A stretch of DNA of 64,000 nucleotides from Massilia sp. KIM (lineage in GTDB: Bacteria; Pseudomonadota; Gammaproteobacteria; Burkholderiales; Burkholderiaceae_D). Shown one piece after another: positions 11,028-21,081 of the stretch (positions within the stretch are counted from its first letter, which is position 1; each line of letters opens with the position of its first letter). Below the pieces are notes generated by a model. The model did no database searches. It was not told the origin of the DNA and worked only from the letters and a program-made list of their open reading frames with translations. The translations under genes and the position numbers were made by a program. Location of the stretch: assembly GCF_002007115.1 (NCBI RefSeq), contig NZ_MVAD01000001.1, positions 2,294,001 through 2,358,000 on the forward strand, written 5' to 3'.

Positions 11028-11778
11028 GCAGCGCGGCGAAGGCGGCCTTGGTCATGGCGCTGCGCCGCGCCAGCAGTTGCTCGACCTTGCGCTGGGCGTC
11101 GCGCAGCAGGCGCGGATGGCCCAGGTCGGGCGGGTGCAGGCTCAGGCGCACGAGCGGCGCACGCGCCAGCATGGCCGCCGTCGTCTCGGCGAACAGCGGC
11201 GAACACAGCCGGCCGCTGCGGTTGCGCGCGGCGTAGACGAGCGAAGGCGAAAAGAGCGAGGCCAGCGGCTCGCCCTCGCGCAGCGCATGAAAGCGCGTGA
11301 AGGTGGTGGTGTAGGCGAAGTCGAAGCGGCGCAGGGCGCGCCAGCCGCCCTCGCCCAGCAACCAGGCCGGGGCCACGAAGCCGCTCGTGTGCCAGCCGCG
11401 CGCGGCGAACCAGTCGAGGCCGAGGTCGATGCGGCGCGCGGCTTCGGCTTCCTGCAGCGCGGCGAATTCGCCTTCGCGCGTATAGGCGCTGCGCAGGATG
11501 CGCTCGCGCCAGCCGCGCGCGGGCGGTCCGGTGTCGAGGTGGGTGTAGCCGTGCAGGGCCAGTTCGTCGCCGCGCGCCAGGGCGGCGTCCAGCCCTTCCT
11601 CCATGGCCTCGGGCGCGCCGGCGCGATGCGTGCTGCGGTGGTAGTCGGGCACCACCAGCCAGGTGAGCGGAATGTCCGCGACCTCGCGGATCGCGGCGGC
11701 CAGGCGCGCGCACTCGTCCCAGGTGGCCGGGGCCACGTCGTGGATCGAGACGCACAGCGCCGGCTCAGTCGGTGACAT
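10921..11778 (-). CDS. DUF2334 / polysaccharide deacetylase-like protein
   Basis: A 285-residue protein with NodB-like deacetylase features. SIHDVAP near the N-terminus has the metal-binding/catalytic Asp, ELALHGYTHLDTG carries the HxxxH metal site, and a later LSLHPPDLGH supplies a histidine. No signal peptide is seen. The start at 11778 overlaps the end of the glycosyltransferase gene by 14 bp, so the two are coupled and may act on the same glycan or glycolipid. The last ~35 residues are low complexity (Pro/Ser/Ala) and lie antisense to the small lipoprotein gene, so they may be a neutral extension. Substrate unknown. Confidence 0.85.
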   Translation of the reverse strand: MSPTEPALCVSIHDVAPATWDECARLAAAIREVADIPLTWLVVPDYHRSTHRAGAPEAMEEGLDAALARGDELALHGYTHLDTGPPARGWRERILRSAYTREGEFAALQEAEAARRIDLGLDWFAARGWHTSGFVAPAWLLGEGGWRALRRFDFAYTTTFTRFHALREGEPLASLFSPSLVYAARNRSGRLCSPLFAETTAAMLARAPLVRLSLHPPDLGHPRLLRDAQRKVEQLLARRSAMTKAAFAALLTSRVPSSPLPASTAIPSPHGRATHPRDAAAPRAC

Positions 11779-12901
11779 ACAGGCCTTCCAGGGGCGCGGC
11801 GGCGGCCTGGCCCATGCCGAGCAGGCTGTGGTAGCGCCGCATGATCTGCGGAAAGATCTGGTTCCAGTCGAAGTATTCGCGCGTCTTGTGGCGCGCATGC
11901 CGCCCCATGGCCGCCATGTCGCGCCCGTAGATGGCCTCGATGGCGGCGGCCAGGCTGTCGACGCAATTGGGCTGGGCCAGCAGCCCCGACTGCTCGTCGA
12001 CCAGCTCGGCCACCCCGCCGCCCAGGGTGGCCACCACCGGCAGGCCGCAGGCCATGGCCTCGAGCACGATCAGGCCGAAGGTCTCGCAATCGCCCGGATG
12101 CACCAGCACGTCGCAACTGGCGAGCAGCCGCGCCAGCTCGCGCTGGTCGCGCTGGAAAGGCAGCACGCTGATGCGCTCGTGCAGGGGCGGCTCGGCCCCG
12201 CCGCCCACCATCAGCAGGTGATAGGGTGCGCCCAGCTTCTGCACGGCCTCGGTCAGCAGGGACAGTTTCTTGTCCTGGGTAAAGCGTCCGGCATAGACCA
12301 GCAGGCGCGCGTTCGGCGGCAGGCCGAGTTCGGCGCGCAGGGTCTCGACCCGGCGTTCGGGCCGGAACACTTCGCTGTCGATGCCCAGCGGCTGGTGCAG
12401 CGCGCCCTTCACGCCCATGGCGTCGAGCTGCTCCACCATCAGGCGACTGGGGGCCAGCACCAGGTCGAATTCGCGGTACAGGTGGACCAGGTAGGTGCGC
12501 ACCGCCTGGGCGGCGGCGTGGCCGAAGCGGTTGTCCACCAGGCGCGGCAGGTCGGAATGGTAGAAGGCGATGGCCGGCACGCCGTGGCGCTCACGCAGGC
12601 GCAGGGCGGCCCAGGCGCTGTGGCCGGCGTCACCCACCTCGACCAGGTCGGGCCCGGCCGCGCGCAGGCGGCGCGCGATGGCGGTGACGGAGACCGGCAT
12701 GCGGTAGCCGTTGATGCCGGGCAGCGGCACGCCGGGAACGCGCACCAGCGAGGGGATGTCGCCGCCCTCGTCCACGTTCGGGCTCATGATGGTATGGCGC
12801 AGCTGGCCGTGCCGCGCCAGCCATTGCGATTTGGCGTTCAGGTAGGTGCTGACGCCGCCCCCTTCGGCGGCGTAGAACATCGTGATGTCGACGAGATGCA
12901 T
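11765..12901 (-). CDS. Glycosyltransferase family 4 protein
   Basis: A 378-residue GT-B fold enzyme. The N-terminal half has MFYAAEGGGVSTYL, a typical acceptor-binding Gly-rich start. The C-terminal nucleotide-sugar half has VYAGRFTQDKKLSLL and the GT4 retaining motif CETFGLIVLEAMACGLPVV (EX7E). The start is put at the Met of MHLVDITMF, although the frame is open to 12964. The partner DUF2334 gene overlaps its 3' end. The likely role is transfer of a sugar to a lipid or polysaccharide at the inner membrane; donor and acceptor are unknown. Confidence 0.88.
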   Translation of the reverse strand: MHLVDITMFYAAEGGGVSTYLNAKSQWLARHGQLRHTIMSPNVDEGGDIPSLVRVPGVPLPGINGYRMPVSVTAIARRLRAAGPDLVEVGDAGHSAWAALRLRERHGVPAIAFYHSDLPRLVDNRFGHAAAQAVRTYLVHLYREFDLVLAPSRLMVEQLDAMGVKGALHQPLGIDSEVFRPERRVETLRAELGLPPNARLLVYAGRFTQDKKLSLLTEAVQKLGAPYHLLMVGGGAEPPLHERISVLPFQRDQRELARLLASCDVLVHPGDCETFGLIVLEAMACGLPVVATLGGGVAELVDEQSGLLAQPNCVDSLAAAIEAIYGRDMAAMGRHARHKTREYFDWNQIFPQIMRRYHSLLGMGQAAAAPLEGLYVTD

Positions 12902-13013
12902 GTCGGGTCCGCTGAAAGTGCACACAGTAGCAGCGCCAGACGGTCCAGGCTTGCGCGCACGCACAGCTCTGCTGCATCGACTGCTTGTGGCTACCGGGTT
13001 GTCGTTACAACCA

Positions 13014-13604
13014 TTATGCGCTTCTACGGTCGATCATGGCGCGCGCGATGGTGCCGGCGTCGACGTACTCAAGTTCGCCGCCCACGGGCACGCCGCGCGC
13101 CAGCCGGCTGACCTTCAGGCCGCGCGCCTTGAGCATCTCGCTGATGTAGTGGGCGGTGGCTTCGCCCTCGTTGGTGAAGTTGGTGGCCAGCACCACCTCC
13201 TGCACCTGCCCATCGGTGGCGCGCGCCACCAGCTTGTCCAGGTGCAGGTCCTTGGGACCGATGCCGTCCAGCGGCGAGAGCCTGCCCATCAGCACGAAAT
13301 ACAGGCCACGCCAGGTCAGGGTCTGTTCGATCATGAGCTGGTCGGCGGGGGTTTCTACCACGCACAGCAGCGCGCGGTCACGCTCCGCGTCGCTGCACAG
13401 GTCGCACACCTCGGTGTCCGAGAAGGTATTGCACATGGCGCAATGGTGCACCGTGTCGACCGCCTGGTAGAGCGCGCGCGACAGCAGGGCCGCGCCTTCG
13501 CGGTCGTGCTGCAGCAGGTGGAAGGCCATGCGCTGGGCCGATTTCGGGCCCACGCCGGGGAGGCGGCGCAGGGCTTCGGTAAGAAACTCGAGGGACTTGG
13601 ACAT
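13014..13604 (-). CDS. recR: Recombination protein RecR
   Basis: A 196-residue protein of standard RecR length. It has an N-terminal helix-hairpin-helix ([20 protein letters not shown]), a four-Cys zinc finger ([16 protein letters not shown]) and a Toprim domain ([13 protein letters not shown]...). It loads RecA onto SSB-covered gaps with RecF and RecO. It sits last in the dnaX-ybaB-recR cluster, the order found across proteobacteria. Confidence 0.97.
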   Translation of the reverse strand: MSKSLEFLTEALRRLPGVGPKSAQRMAFHLLQHDREGAALLSRALYQAVDTVHHCAMCNTFSDTEVCDLCSDAERDRALLCVVETPADQLMIEQTLTWRGLYFVLMGRLSPLDGIGPKDLHLDKLVARATDGQVQEVVLATNFTNEGEATAHYISEMLKARGLKVSRLARGVPVGGELEYVDAGTIARAMIDRRSA

Positions 13605-13680
13605 GGCGCCTACTGTAGACCAGGCCGGCCCTTGCCGGCGCGCTCATCCAGGATACGATGGCCGTGGTGCTTGCTCAAGC

Positions 13681-14007
13681 TCAGAACGGCATCTTGAAGC
13701 CGGGCGGCAGCGGCATGCCGGCGGTCAGGCCGCTCATCTTCTCGGCGGCGGTGGCTTCGGCCTTGCGCACGGCGTCGTTGAAGGCCGCGGCCACCAGGTC
13801 TTCCAGCATGTCGCGGTCGTCGCCCAGCAGCGAGGGGTCGATGCTGACACGCTTGACGTCGTTCTTGCAGGTCATCACGACCTTGACCAGGCCGGCGCCC
13901 GACTGGCCTTCGACCTCGATCTGAGCCAGCTGTTCCTGCGCCTTCTTCATGTTGTCCTGCATGGCCTGGGCTTGCTTCATCAGGCCTGCGAGCTGGTTCT
14001 TCATCAT
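13681..14007 (-). CDS. ybaB: YbaB/EbfC family nucleoid-associated protein
   Basis: A 108-residue protein with the YbaB signature: a helical N-terminus ([19 protein letters not shown]) and the core [26 protein letters not shown]. It forms a DNA-binding dimer and is nearly always found between dnaX and recR. The ATG at 14007 follows TTGGAGAAAACCACC, a good ribosome site; a TTG five codons upstream is unlikely. Confidence 0.96.
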   Translation of the reverse strand: MMKNQLAGLMKQAQAMQDNMKKAQEQLAQIEVEGQSGAGLVKVVMTCKNDVKRVSIDPSLLGDDRDMLEDLVAAAFNDAVRKAEATAAEKMSGLTAGMPLPPGFKMPF

Positions 14008-14035
14008 GGTGGTTTTCTCCAAATAGGTTAAGGGT

Positions 14036-16240
14036 TCAGGACGCCGTCGGCTTGACCGAGCCCGGCACGATGAAGGCGCCGAACATGCGCTCCATCTGCT
14101 GCACGAAGGGGTCGCGGGCCACGGTGGCCTCGGCCTGGCGCTGGCGTTCCTCGCGCGCCGCCTTCTGCTCGGCGCCGGCGGTGTACCACACGGGGCCGAT
14201 CTCGGTGTCGACGGTGACGCGGAAATCCGGGAATTGTTCCTGCAGGGCGGCGGCCAGCTTCTCGCTGTTGCCGCTGGCGCGCAGGGTGTCGACCGGCACG
14301 CGCAGGCGGAAGATGACGGCGCGGTCGTTCACGCTGCAGCCGACCAGTTCGGTCTGCAGCGCCAGTTGCTGGGCCACGCCGCGCAGCGGCAGGCTGCCGG
14401 CAAGCGCCGGCCAGTTGCCGTCCCAGCCGATCTCCGGCACGGGCGTGATGACGTAGGCGTGCGGCGGCGCGCTGGGCGCGCGCACCGCGGGCGCCGGCGC
14501 GACCACGGCCGGGGCTTCGGCGGCGACGGCGGTGTCGTCGGAAAATTCGGTGACCCAGGCGGGCGGCTCGTCGTCGGCCTGCTGCTGCTCCGGCTGCTGC
14601 TGGCGCATGGCCGGCTGGGGCGCGGCCATGGCGCGCGCCTGGCCGCCCTCCCAGGGCGGGGCCGCCTGCGGCGCGGCGGGCGCCTGGCGCGCGGCCGGGG
14701 CTGGCGGCATGGAAGCGCTGGTCGGCGGCGCTGCGGGCGGAGCCGGCGGTGCGCTGGGCGCGCTCGGCGCCGCCGGTGTGGCGGCCTGGGCGGCAGGCGC
14801 GGCCGGTGCAGCGGGCGCTTCAGCGCCCGGACGCTTGGGCGCAGCACCGCCACCGCCACGGTTCGAGGCGGCGCGCGCGGCTTCCAGCGCGGCATTGATG
14901 GCCGCGCGGGCCGAGGTCATCGCGGGGGCGCCGGCGGCATTGCCTGCGGGCGCTGCGGGCGCGGGGCCCGGCGCGGGAGCCGGTGGCGCACTCGGAGCGC
15001 TCGGTGCGGCCTGGGCCGGCGCGGCAGGACGCGGCGCGACGGCGGCGTGGCTGGCCACGGCCGCGGCGGCGGCGCGCGCGGGCTGCGCGGGTGCGGCGCT
15101 GGCGGCGGGCGCGGCTAGGCTCGGGGCTTCCGCCCCGCCCTGGCCGGGACGAAAGGCAAGCATGCGCAGCAGGGTCATCGTGAAGCCGGCGTACTCGTCC
15201 GGCGCGAGGCCGATCTCGTTACGTCCGTGCACGGCGATCTGGTAATACAGCTGGACTTCCTGGGGATCGAAGGCCTGGGCCAGGCGCAGGATGTCGTTCA
15301 GTTCCGGCAGGTCTTGCGGCACCGCTGCCGGCACGCTCTGGGCCAGGGCGATGCGGTGCAGCAGGGTGCCGAGGTCCTGCAGCGCGCCGTTGTAGGACAG
15401 GCTGCGGCTGGCCATCTCGTCGGCCACCGCCATCAGGTCGGCGCCGTCCTGGGCCACCAGGGCGTCGAGCAGGCGCACCAGATAGGACTGGTCGAGCGCG
15501 CCCAGCATGCCCTGCACCGCGTCCAGCGTCACCTGGCCGGCGGCATAGGCGATCGCCTGGTCGGTCAGCGAAAGCGCGTCGCGCATCGAGCCGTGCGCGC
15601 CCTGGGCCAGCAGGCGCAGGGCCGGCTGTTCGAAGCTCACGCCTTCCTGGCCTAGGATGTTTTCCAGGTGGCCGACGATGTGGCCGGGAGGCATCTGCTT
15701 GAGGTTGAACTGCAGGCAGCGCGACAGCACCGTGACCGGGATCTTTTGCGGGTCGGTGGTGGCCAGGATGAACTTGACGTGGGGCGGCGGTTCCTCGAGC
15801 GTTTTCAGCATCGCGTTGAACGCGTGGTTGGTGAGCATGTGCACCTCGTCGATCATGTAGACCTTGAAGCGCGCATTGCTCGGCGCGTAGACCGCCTGCT
15901 CCAGCAGTTGGGCCATCTCGTCCACGCCGCGGTTGGAGGCGGCGTCCATCTCGATGTAGTCGACGAAGCGGCCGGCGTCGATCGCGCGGCAGGCTTCGCA
16001 CTGCCCGCAAGGCTCGGCCGTGATACCGCCCTGCCCGTCCGGGCCGGTGCAGTTGAGCGACTTGGCCAGGATCCGCGACAGGGTGGTCTTGCCGACCCCG
16101 CGCGTGCCCGTGAACAGGTAGGCGTGGTGCAGGCGGCCAGTCCTCAACGCATGGGTCAGCGCACGGACCACGTGCTCCTGGCCGACCAGCGTTTCGAAGT
16201 TCTTGGGACGGTATTTGCGGGCGAGGACTTGATAGGACAT
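14036..16240 (-). CDS. dnaX: DNA polymerase III subunit tau (DnaX)
   Basis: A 734-residue clamp-loader ATPase. It carries Walker [13 protein letters not shown], a Cys4 zinc module (Cys near residue 64 and then CGQCEAC), and the DEVHML Walker B. A long Ala/Pro-rich linker at about residues 375-600 precedes the C-terminal tau part that contacts the polymerase and helicase. No A-rich slippery heptamer of the E. coli kind was seen near the end of the ATPase core, so a separate gamma product by that mechanism is not evident. It lies 3' to the SRP RNA gene on the same strand. Confidence 0.96.
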   Translation of the reverse strand: MSYQVLARKYRPKNFETLVGQEHVVRALTHALRTGRLHHAYLFTGTRGVGKTTLSRILAKSLNCTGPDGQGGITAEPCGQCEACRAIDAGRFVDYIEMDAASNRGVDEMAQLLEQAVYAPSNARFKVYMIDEVHMLTNHAFNAMLKTLEEPPPHVKFILATTDPQKIPVTVLSRCLQFNLKQMPPGHIVGHLENILGQEGVSFEQPALRLLAQGAHGSMRDALSLTDQAIAYAAGQVTLDAVQGMLGALDQSYLVRLLDALVAQDGADLMAVADEMASRSLSYNGALQDLGTLLHRIALAQSVPAAVPQDLPELNDILRLAQAFDPQEVQLYYQIAVHGRNEIGLAPDEYAGFTMTLLRMLAFRPGQGGAEAPSLAAPAASAAPAQPARAAAAAVASHAAVAPRPAAPAQAAPSAPSAPPAPAPGPAPAAPAGNAAGAPAMTSARAAINAALEAARAASNRGGGGAAPKRPGAEAPAAPAAPAAQAATPAAPSAPSAPPAPPAAPPTSASMPPAPAARQAPAAPQAAPPWEGGQARAMAAPQPAMRQQQPEQQQADDEPPAWVTEFSDDTAVAAEAPAVVAPAPAVRAPSAPPHAYVITPVPEIGWDGNWPALAGSLPLRGVAQQLALQTELVGCSVNDRAVIFRLRVPVDTLRASGNSEKLAAALQEQFPDFRVTVDTEIGPVWYTAGAEQKAAREERQRQAEATVARDPFVQQMERMFGAFIVPGSVKPTAS

Positions 16241-16410
16241 GCCGGGATTTTACCGCAGTTGGGCCTTGCCGCGAACAATCTGAGGGGCTGCCGACAAGCA
16301 ATTAAGACAATGCGCAGGGCATACCGATGGGTCTGTGCGCGGACAGGTCGACCGGCGACTGGAAGAACTGCTTTGGGAGGTGAAACGGGAGGATGCGGAG
16401 GGTAATAAGA

Positions 16411-16506
16411 GGCGAGCCTGATCTGCGGCACTTGCGGTGAACGGCTTTGGCTGCTTCGTTCCCGACCTGACCAGGTAAACCATGCCACAATGCGCAGGGG
16501 CCCGCC
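16411..16506 (-). ncRNA. ffs: Bacterial small SRP RNA (4.5S RNA)
   Basis: On the minus strand, the SRP domain IV core reads TTTACCTGGTCAGGTCGGGA followed by ACGAAGCAGCC, closely matching the conserved 4.5S RNA hairpin that binds Ffh. The proposed ends pair with each other: GGCGGGCC...TG at the 5' end with CAGGCTCGCC at the 3' end (one G-U pair, a CC bulge), giving a 96-nt RNA. This is close to the expected size. Downstream is TCTTATTA. The location directly upstream of dnaX is common in betaproteobacteria. Confidence 0.93.
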
Positions 16507-16513
16507 AGCGGTC

Positions 16514-16519
16514 ATTATA
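16514..16519 (-). promoter_or_regulatory. -10 element of the SRP RNA promoter
   Basis: A consensus TATAAT on the minus strand, 7 bases before the 5' end predicted from pairing of the RNA termini. No consensus -35 lies at 16-18 bp; a TTGACG just upstream is too close (6 bp) to serve. Confidence 0.7.
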
Positions 16520-16644
16520 CCCCACCGTCAAGCGTTTGGGAAACGGCGGGAGGCACCCCGGTAGTATCGCGTCTTTGAGATCATGAAGACGCTCGGAAAG
16601 CGGCGAGCAGCCACTCGAGCAGCACCCGCCCTCAGCCGCAAGAC

Positions 16645-16976
16645 CGTCGCCCCGGCGAAGGCCGGGGCCCAAGTTGACGTGCACGGCCGTTCAGGCAAAC
16701 TTGGGTTCCGGCCTTCGCCGGAACGACGTTTTGCTGACAATGATGTACGGCGGGCGGCCACCCAGGCATCACCCTGCCCTCAGCCGCAAGACCGTCGCCC
16801 CGGCGAAGGCCGGGGCCCAAGTTAGCGTGCGCGGCCGTTCAGGCAAACTTGGGTTCCGGCCTGCGCCGGAACGACGTCTCGCTAACACTAACGGCCTCTT
16901 GCTGACACTAACGACGTCTTGCCAACACTAACAACGTCTTGCCAACACTGACGACGTCCCGCTAACAGCAATGAGG
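16645..16976. repeat. Two palindromic repeats followed by a 20-bp tandem array
   Basis: Palindrome copies lie at 16645-16728 and 16793-16876, here in a GC-shifted form (CGTCGCCCCGGCGAAGGCCG). From 16877 to 16976 come five diverged 20-bp units of the type TCTTGCCAACACTAACAACG, ending 4 bases before the ubiD stop. No gene is seen in this gap between ubiD and the SRP RNA promoter. Confidence 0.85.
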
Positions 16977-16980
16977 ACGT

Positions 16981-18465
16981 TCAGATCCCCAACTGCCCCC
17001 AGATCTCGTCGACCTTCCGCTTCACCGCCTCGTCCATGACGATCGGCGTGCCCCACTCGCGGTTGGTCTCCCCCGGCCATTTGTTGGTCGCATCGATCCC
17101 CATCTTGCTGCCCAGCCCGCTGATCGGCGAGGCGAAGTCGAGGTAGTCGATCGGCGTGTTGTCCACCATGACCGTGTCGCGCGTCGGATCGACCCGGGTC
17201 GTGATGGCCCAGATCACTTCTTTCCAGTCGCGCACGTCCACATCCTCGTCCACCACCACGATGAACTTGGTATACATGAACTGCCGCAGGAAGCTCCACA
17301 CCCCGAACATCACGCGCTTGGCATGGCCCGCGTACTGCTTGCGCATCTGGACCACCGCCATGCGGTAGCTGCAGCCTTCCGGCGGCAGGTAGAAGTCGGT
17401 GATCTCGCTGAACTGCTTCTGCAGCAGCGGAATGAAGACCTCGTTCAGCGCCACGCCCAGCACCGCCGGCTCGTCGGGCGGTTTGCCGGTGTAGGTCGAG
17501 TGATAGATGGCGTCGCGCCGCATCGTGATGCGGTCCACCGTAAACACCGGGAAGCTGTCCTGCTCATTGTAATAACCGGTATGGTCGCCATACGGGCCCT
17601 CGAGCGCGTGCTCGAAGCCCGAGGGATGGTTCGCGTCCGGATAGATATGCCCTTCCAGCACGATCTCCGCCGAGGCAGGCACCTGCAGCTCGCTGCCGAT
17701 CGCCTTGGTGAGCACGGTGCGGCTACCGCGCAGCAGGCCGGCGAACTGGTACTCGGACAAGGTGTCCGGCACCGGCGTCACCGCGCCCAGGATGGTGGCC
17801 GGGTCGGCGCCCAGCGCCACCGCAATCGGATAGGGCTTGCCCGGATTGGCCAGCGCGTGTTCGCGGAAGTCGAGCGCGCCGCCGCGGTGGGCCAGCCAGC
17901 GCATGATCACCTTGTTCGGCCCCAGCACCTGCTGGCGGTAGATCCCCAGGTTCTGGCGCTTCTTGTTCGGGCCCCTGGTCACCACCAGGCCCCAGGTGAT
18001 CAGGGGCGCGACGTCGCCCGGCCAGCAGTGCTGGATAGGCAGCTTGCCCAGGTCCACGTCCTGCCCTTCCCACACCACTTCCTGGCATGGCGCGCCGCGC
18101 ACTTCTTTCGGCGCCATGTCCCAGACCGCCTTGACGAGCGAGCCCAGGTCCATGATGTCCTTGAAGCCCTTCGGCGGTTCGGGTTCCTTCAGCCGGGCCA
18201 GCACGTGGCCGATGCGGCGCAGCTCGCCGACATCCTCGGCGCCCATACCCAACGCCACCCGGCGCGGGGTGCCGAACAGATTGCCCAGCACCGGCATGCG
18301 GTGCCCGGTGGGCTGGGTGAACAGCAGGGCTGGGCCGCCGGCGCGCAGGGTGCGGTCGCAGACCTCGGTCATTTCCAAGTGGGGCGAAACCGGGATTCCG
18401 ACACGTTTGAGTTCGCCCATGCTTTCGAGCTGGGCCATGAAATCCCGTAAATCTGTATATTTCAT
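16981..18465 (-). CDS. ubiD: 4-hydroxy-3-polyprenylbenzoate decarboxylase UbiD
   Basis: A 494-residue UbiD of standard length, a prenylated-FMN-dependent decarboxylase of ubiquinone synthesis. The cofactor/metal region is recognisable: [19 protein letters not shown] followed by [11 protein letters not shown], and [20 protein letters not shown] with the catalytic Glu. The ATG at 18465 is taken; one TTG codon precedes it in frame. The partner ubiX is not in the window. Confidence 0.95.
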   Translation of the reverse strand: MKYTDLRDFMAQLESMGELKRVGIPVSPHLEMTEVCDRTLRAGGPALLFTQPTGHRMPVLGNLFGTPRRVALGMGAEDVGELRRIGHVLARLKEPEPPKGFKDIMDLGSLVKAVWDMAPKEVRGAPCQEVVWEGQDVDLGKLPIQHCWPGDVAPLITWGLVVTRGPNKKRQNLGIYRQQVLGPNKVIMRWLAHRGGALDFREHALANPGKPYPIAVALGADPATILGAVTPVPDTLSEYQFAGLLRGSRTVLTKAIGSELQVPASAEIVLEGHIYPDANHPSGFEHALEGPYGDHTGYYNEQDSFPVFTVDRITMRRDAIYHSTYTGKPPDEPAVLGVALNEVFIPLLQKQFSEITDFYLPPEGCSYRMAVVQMRKQYAGHAKRVMFGVWSFLRQFMYTKFIVVVDEDVDVRDWKEVIWAITTRVDPTRDTVMVDNTPIDYLDFASPISGLGSKMGIDATNKWPGETNREWGTPIVMDEAVKRKVDEIWGQLGI

Positions 18466-18941
18466 CAAGTTTTTGATCGATTTTCGACTGGAAGAGGTGC
18501 GTGAAGCCGCCTCGCCAAGTGGTTGATATTGCTGAGCTTTCTCGACAGGGTGGTCAAAAGTCAGAACTAAAAGTAATAAGAGCGACTCGTGCTAGGGTTG
18601 ACTTGATATAAGCTCGCCCCTACAATCCACCCTACTTGATGAGGCAGGCGAGTCATTTTTGACATCATTCTAGCTGTTCTCATGCATTCACGGGGTCGGG
18701 GCCCCACATGACATTTTTGAGGAGTGTTTTTCTTAGGGCGTCTGCCCGCTTCCCCGAGACAGTTGTTGAGCTACTGGTTCCGGTCATTATCGGTCACACC
18801 AGCTGAAGCAAAGCAATCACGGCGTTCCGTCGACCGCTGCGCGGCGACAGACGATATTTCTGATGCACGGCACAAGACCATCCACCGAAGCGCCTGAGCG
18901 CTCCGAACGGGATCGTTTTTGCCGCGACAAAGGGAGATTCG
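18466..18941. other. AT-richer intergenic region with no recognised gene
   Basis: A 476-bp gap between divergent ubiD and the lytic transglycosylase. Two lines counted by hand (18481-18600) are about 47-52% GC, well below the coding DNA. It holds one strong plus-strand promoter (see the entry at 18598). Short ORFs here look like chance. A regulatory RNA or long leader is possible. Confidence 0.6.
18598..18626 (+). promoter_or_regulatory. Consensus sigma-70 promoter far upstream of the transglycosylase
   Basis: TTGACT, exactly 17 bp, then TACAAT. An inverted repeat (TAGGGT at 18594-18599, ACCCTA at 18629-18634) brackets the core and could be an operator. Transcription would start near 18633, leaving about 310 nt before the next ATG. 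Confidence 0.65.
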
Positions 18942-19853
18942 ATGATGCATCGTATCATCGCGGGCGCAAGGTCCGCACAATCCATGGCCAGCCAGCCAGT
19001 CACGTGGTCTTCCGTGACGAAAGCGGCACGCGGTCTGTTAACGACTGCACAATACACCCTGACCGCATTCGGTCTCACCGCCATCGCAACACTGGCACTG
19101 CTGTACACCAACGACGACGTCGCCAAGCGCGTCTCGGAACTGCTCCATCCGCAACAGGACAAAGTCGCTGTCGCAAGCGCGGCAGCCCCCGCCCCGGTGC
19201 TCAAGGCGACGGCCGAAGCCGTGGTCGAGGAAAGCGCGCCCGCCGCCCATCCGGTGGCCGGCAGCAGCAAGCAGCAGAAGTTCGTCACCGACTGGCTGTC
19301 CAAGCGTTACCGCGTGGCCAGCGACGCGGCCAACATGCTGGTCTCGACCGCCTACATGACGGCGCACGAGGTCAAGCTCGACCCGCTGCTCATTCTCGCG
19401 GTCATGGCGATCGAATCCGGCCTGAACCCCTTCGCGGAAAGCCCGATGGGCGCCAAGGGCCTGATGCAGGTCATGGCCAAGGTCCACCACGACAAGTTCG
19501 AGAAGGTGGGCGGCCAGCAGGCGGCCCTCAATCCGGTCGCCAACATCCGCGTCGGCGCCCTGATCCTGAAGGATTACGTGAACCGCACCGGTTCGGTCGA
19601 GGGCGGTCTCAAGACCTACGTCGGCGCCGCCGACCTGGAAACCGATTCCGGCTATGGCTCGAAAGTCCTGGCCGAGTACAACCGCCTGAAGCAGGTCGCC
19701 AAGGGCCACAAGGTGCCGACCCGCACCGTGCCCACGCCGCAGCCGGTCATGGTGAGCAAGCCGGCCGAGCCGGCAGCCACCCCGGCGCCGGCTCCCGCCC
19801 CTGCCCCGGCGCCCGCGCCGGAACAGGCGTCGGAAGTCCTGGCCGGCCTGTAA
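18942..19853 (+). CDS. Lytic transglycosylase SLT-domain protein
   Basis: A 303-residue protein. An N-terminal membrane anchor at about residues 38-54 (YTLTAFGLTAIATLALLY) places the rest in the periplasm. The SLT domain spans about residues 105-235: the catalytic Glu is in LAVMAIESGLNPFA, followed by GAKGLMQVM and the LNPVANIRVGALILKDYV segment. The C-terminus is a Pro/Ala tail. It cleaves peptidoglycan with 1,6-anhydro product formation. Two ATG codons in tandem (18942, 18945) follow GGGAG. Confidence 0.9.
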   Translation: MMHRIIAGARSAQSMASQPVTWSSVTKAARGLLTTAQYTLTAFGLTAIATLALLYTNDDVAKRVSELLHPQQDKVAVASAAAPAPVLKATAEAVVEESAPAAHPVAGSSKQQKFVTDWLSKRYRVASDAANMLVSTAYMTAHEVKLDPLLILAVMAIESGLNPFAESPMGAKGLMQVMAKVHHDKFEKVGGQQAALNPVANIRVGALILKDYVNRTGSVEGGLKTYVGAADLETDSGYGSKVLAEYNRLKQVAKGHKVPTRTVPTPQPVMVSKPAEPAATPAPAPAPAPAPAPEQASEVLAGL

Positions 19854-19875
19854 GCCGCAACGCACTCCTCACGTG

Positions 19876-19901
19876 CCACCGCTTCGGCGGTGGTTTTTTT
19901 T
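19876..19901 (+). terminator. Rho-independent terminator after the transglycosylase
   Basis: CCACCGC-TTCG-GCGGTGG, a 7-bp stem with a UUCG tetraloop followed by eight T. Confidence 0.92.
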
Positions 19902-19998
19902 GCGCTGTCCGCGCCGATTGGCCGGACGGCTCGGGGAGTCGACGCGCACCGCGCCAGATCAACCCGCACCGCGCCAGATCAAGTGGCGCCGCGCCATG

Positions 19999-20027
19999 AA
20001 AAAAGCCACCGGCTCGCGCTCGGTGGC
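19999..20027 (-). terminator. Rho-independent terminator of the rib-nusB operon
   Basis: On the minus strand GCCACCG, a 9-base loop, CGGTGGC, then six T. It lies downstream of nusB, which is last in its operon. Confidence 0.88.
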
Positions 20028-20061
20028 TTTCGCACTATATATATAGCAGAGCGTGCTGCGA

Positions 20062-20532
20062 TCAGCCGCGCTTGTCCGCCGCGACCTCGTCCGGACGCAG
20101 GCTCGAGGCCAGGCGGTCCAGCACGCCGTTGACGTACTTGTGGCCGTCGATGCCGCCGAAGGACTTGGTCAGCTCCACCGCCTCGTTGATCACGACGCGG
20201 TAGGGAGTCTCCGGGTGGTTCTTCAGCTCGTAGGCGCCCAGCAGCAGCACGCCATGCTCGATCGGCGACAGCTCGGTGAGCGGGCGGTCGATCAGCGGGG
20301 CGATCGATTCGCGCAGCTCGACCGAGGTCGAGATCGCGCCGTTCAGCAGTTTGGCGAAGAACTCGCCGTCGGCCTTGTCGAAGCCGTGCGCGCCGCGGAT
20401 GTTGGTGGCGACGGTGCGCGCCGCCTCGTTATTCAGCAGCCACTGGTACAGCCCCTGGAGCGCGAACTCGCGCGCGCGATGACGCGGCGTGCGGTTCTTG
20501 CTGGGGTTGGCATGCATACTCTTGTCAGTCAT
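20062..20532 (-). CDS. nusB: Transcription antitermination factor NusB
   Basis: A 156-residue all-helical protein. The segment RHRAREFALQGLYQWLLN is the classic NusB N-terminus, and PYRVVINEAVELTKSFGG with KYVNGVLDRLA is the conserved C-terminal half. With NusE it binds boxA to allow antitermination of rRNA transcription. It sits 17 bp after ribH, the usual ribH-nusB arrangement. Confidence 0.97.
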   Translation of the reverse strand: MTDKSMHANPSKNRTPRHRAREFALQGLYQWLLNNEAARTVATNIRGAHGFDKADGEFFAKLLNGAISTSVELRESIAPLIDRPLTELSPIEHGVLLLGAYELKNHPETPYRVVINEAVELTKSFGGIDGHKYVNGVLDRLASSLRPDEVAADKRG

Positions 20533-20549
20533 TCGTATACCTTTTCTGA

Positions 20550-21029
20550 TTACTCTTCTTCGGCCGACAGCTCTTCCAGCCCGATCAGCAGGTTGGCCAT
20601 CTCGACCGCCACGCGCGCGGCGTCCAGGCCCTTCTCGGCCATGCGCACTTCGGCCTGCTCGTCGTTCTCGGTGGTCAGGATCGCGTTGGCGATCGGCATG
20701 CCATAGTCCAGGCCGATGCGGGTGATGCCCGCGCCCGATTCGTTCGACACCAGCTCGAAGTGATAGGTCTCGCCGCGAATCACCGCGCCCAGCGCCACCA
20801 GCGCATCGAACTGCTGGGTCTCGGCCATCTTCTGCAGGGCCAGCGGCACTTCCAGCGCGCCCGGCACGGTCACGTGCAGGATGTCCTCGTCGGCCACGCC
20901 CAGGCGCTTGAGCTCGGCCAGGCAGGACGACAGCAGGCCGTGGCCGACGTCGGCGTTGAAACGGGCCTGCACGATACCGATGCGCAGGCCTTCGCCTGCC
21001 AGATTGCTTTCAAAAGTTCCTACCGTCAT
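20550..21029 (-). CDS. ribH: 6,7-dimethyl-8-ribityllumazine synthase
   Basis: A 159-residue lumazine synthase that condenses the products of RibB and RibD into lumazine, the substrate of riboflavin synthase. Motifs are [45 protein letters not shown] (catalytic His region) and the [17 protein letters not shown] segment. It lies between the ribB/RibX fusion (52 bp) and nusB. Confidence 0.97.
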   Translation of the reverse strand: MTVGTFESNLAGEGLRIGIVQARFNADVGHGLLSSCLAELKRLGVADEDILHVTVPGALEVPLALQKMAETQQFDALVALGAVIRGETYHFELVSNESGAGITRIGLDYGMPIANAILTTENDEQAEVRMAEKGLDAARVAVEMANLLIGLEELSAEEE

Positions 21030-21081
21030 GGCTGGCCTCTTCTTCTCTCGTATTGGTTGATAAGTATGGTAACGCGTCGCT

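Noticed and set aside
14036..16240. Programmed frameshift in dnaX giving gamma.
   Set aside because: No A-rich slippery heptamer with downstream hairpin was seen near the end of the ATPase core.
16507..16535. TTGACG as the -35 of the SRP RNA promoter.
   Set aside because: It lies only 6 bp from TATAAT, far below the 15-19 bp required.
18794..19303. 169-codon frame antisense to the start of the lytic transglycosylase.
   Set aside because: No ribosome site or family resemblance, and it overlaps a well-supported gene.
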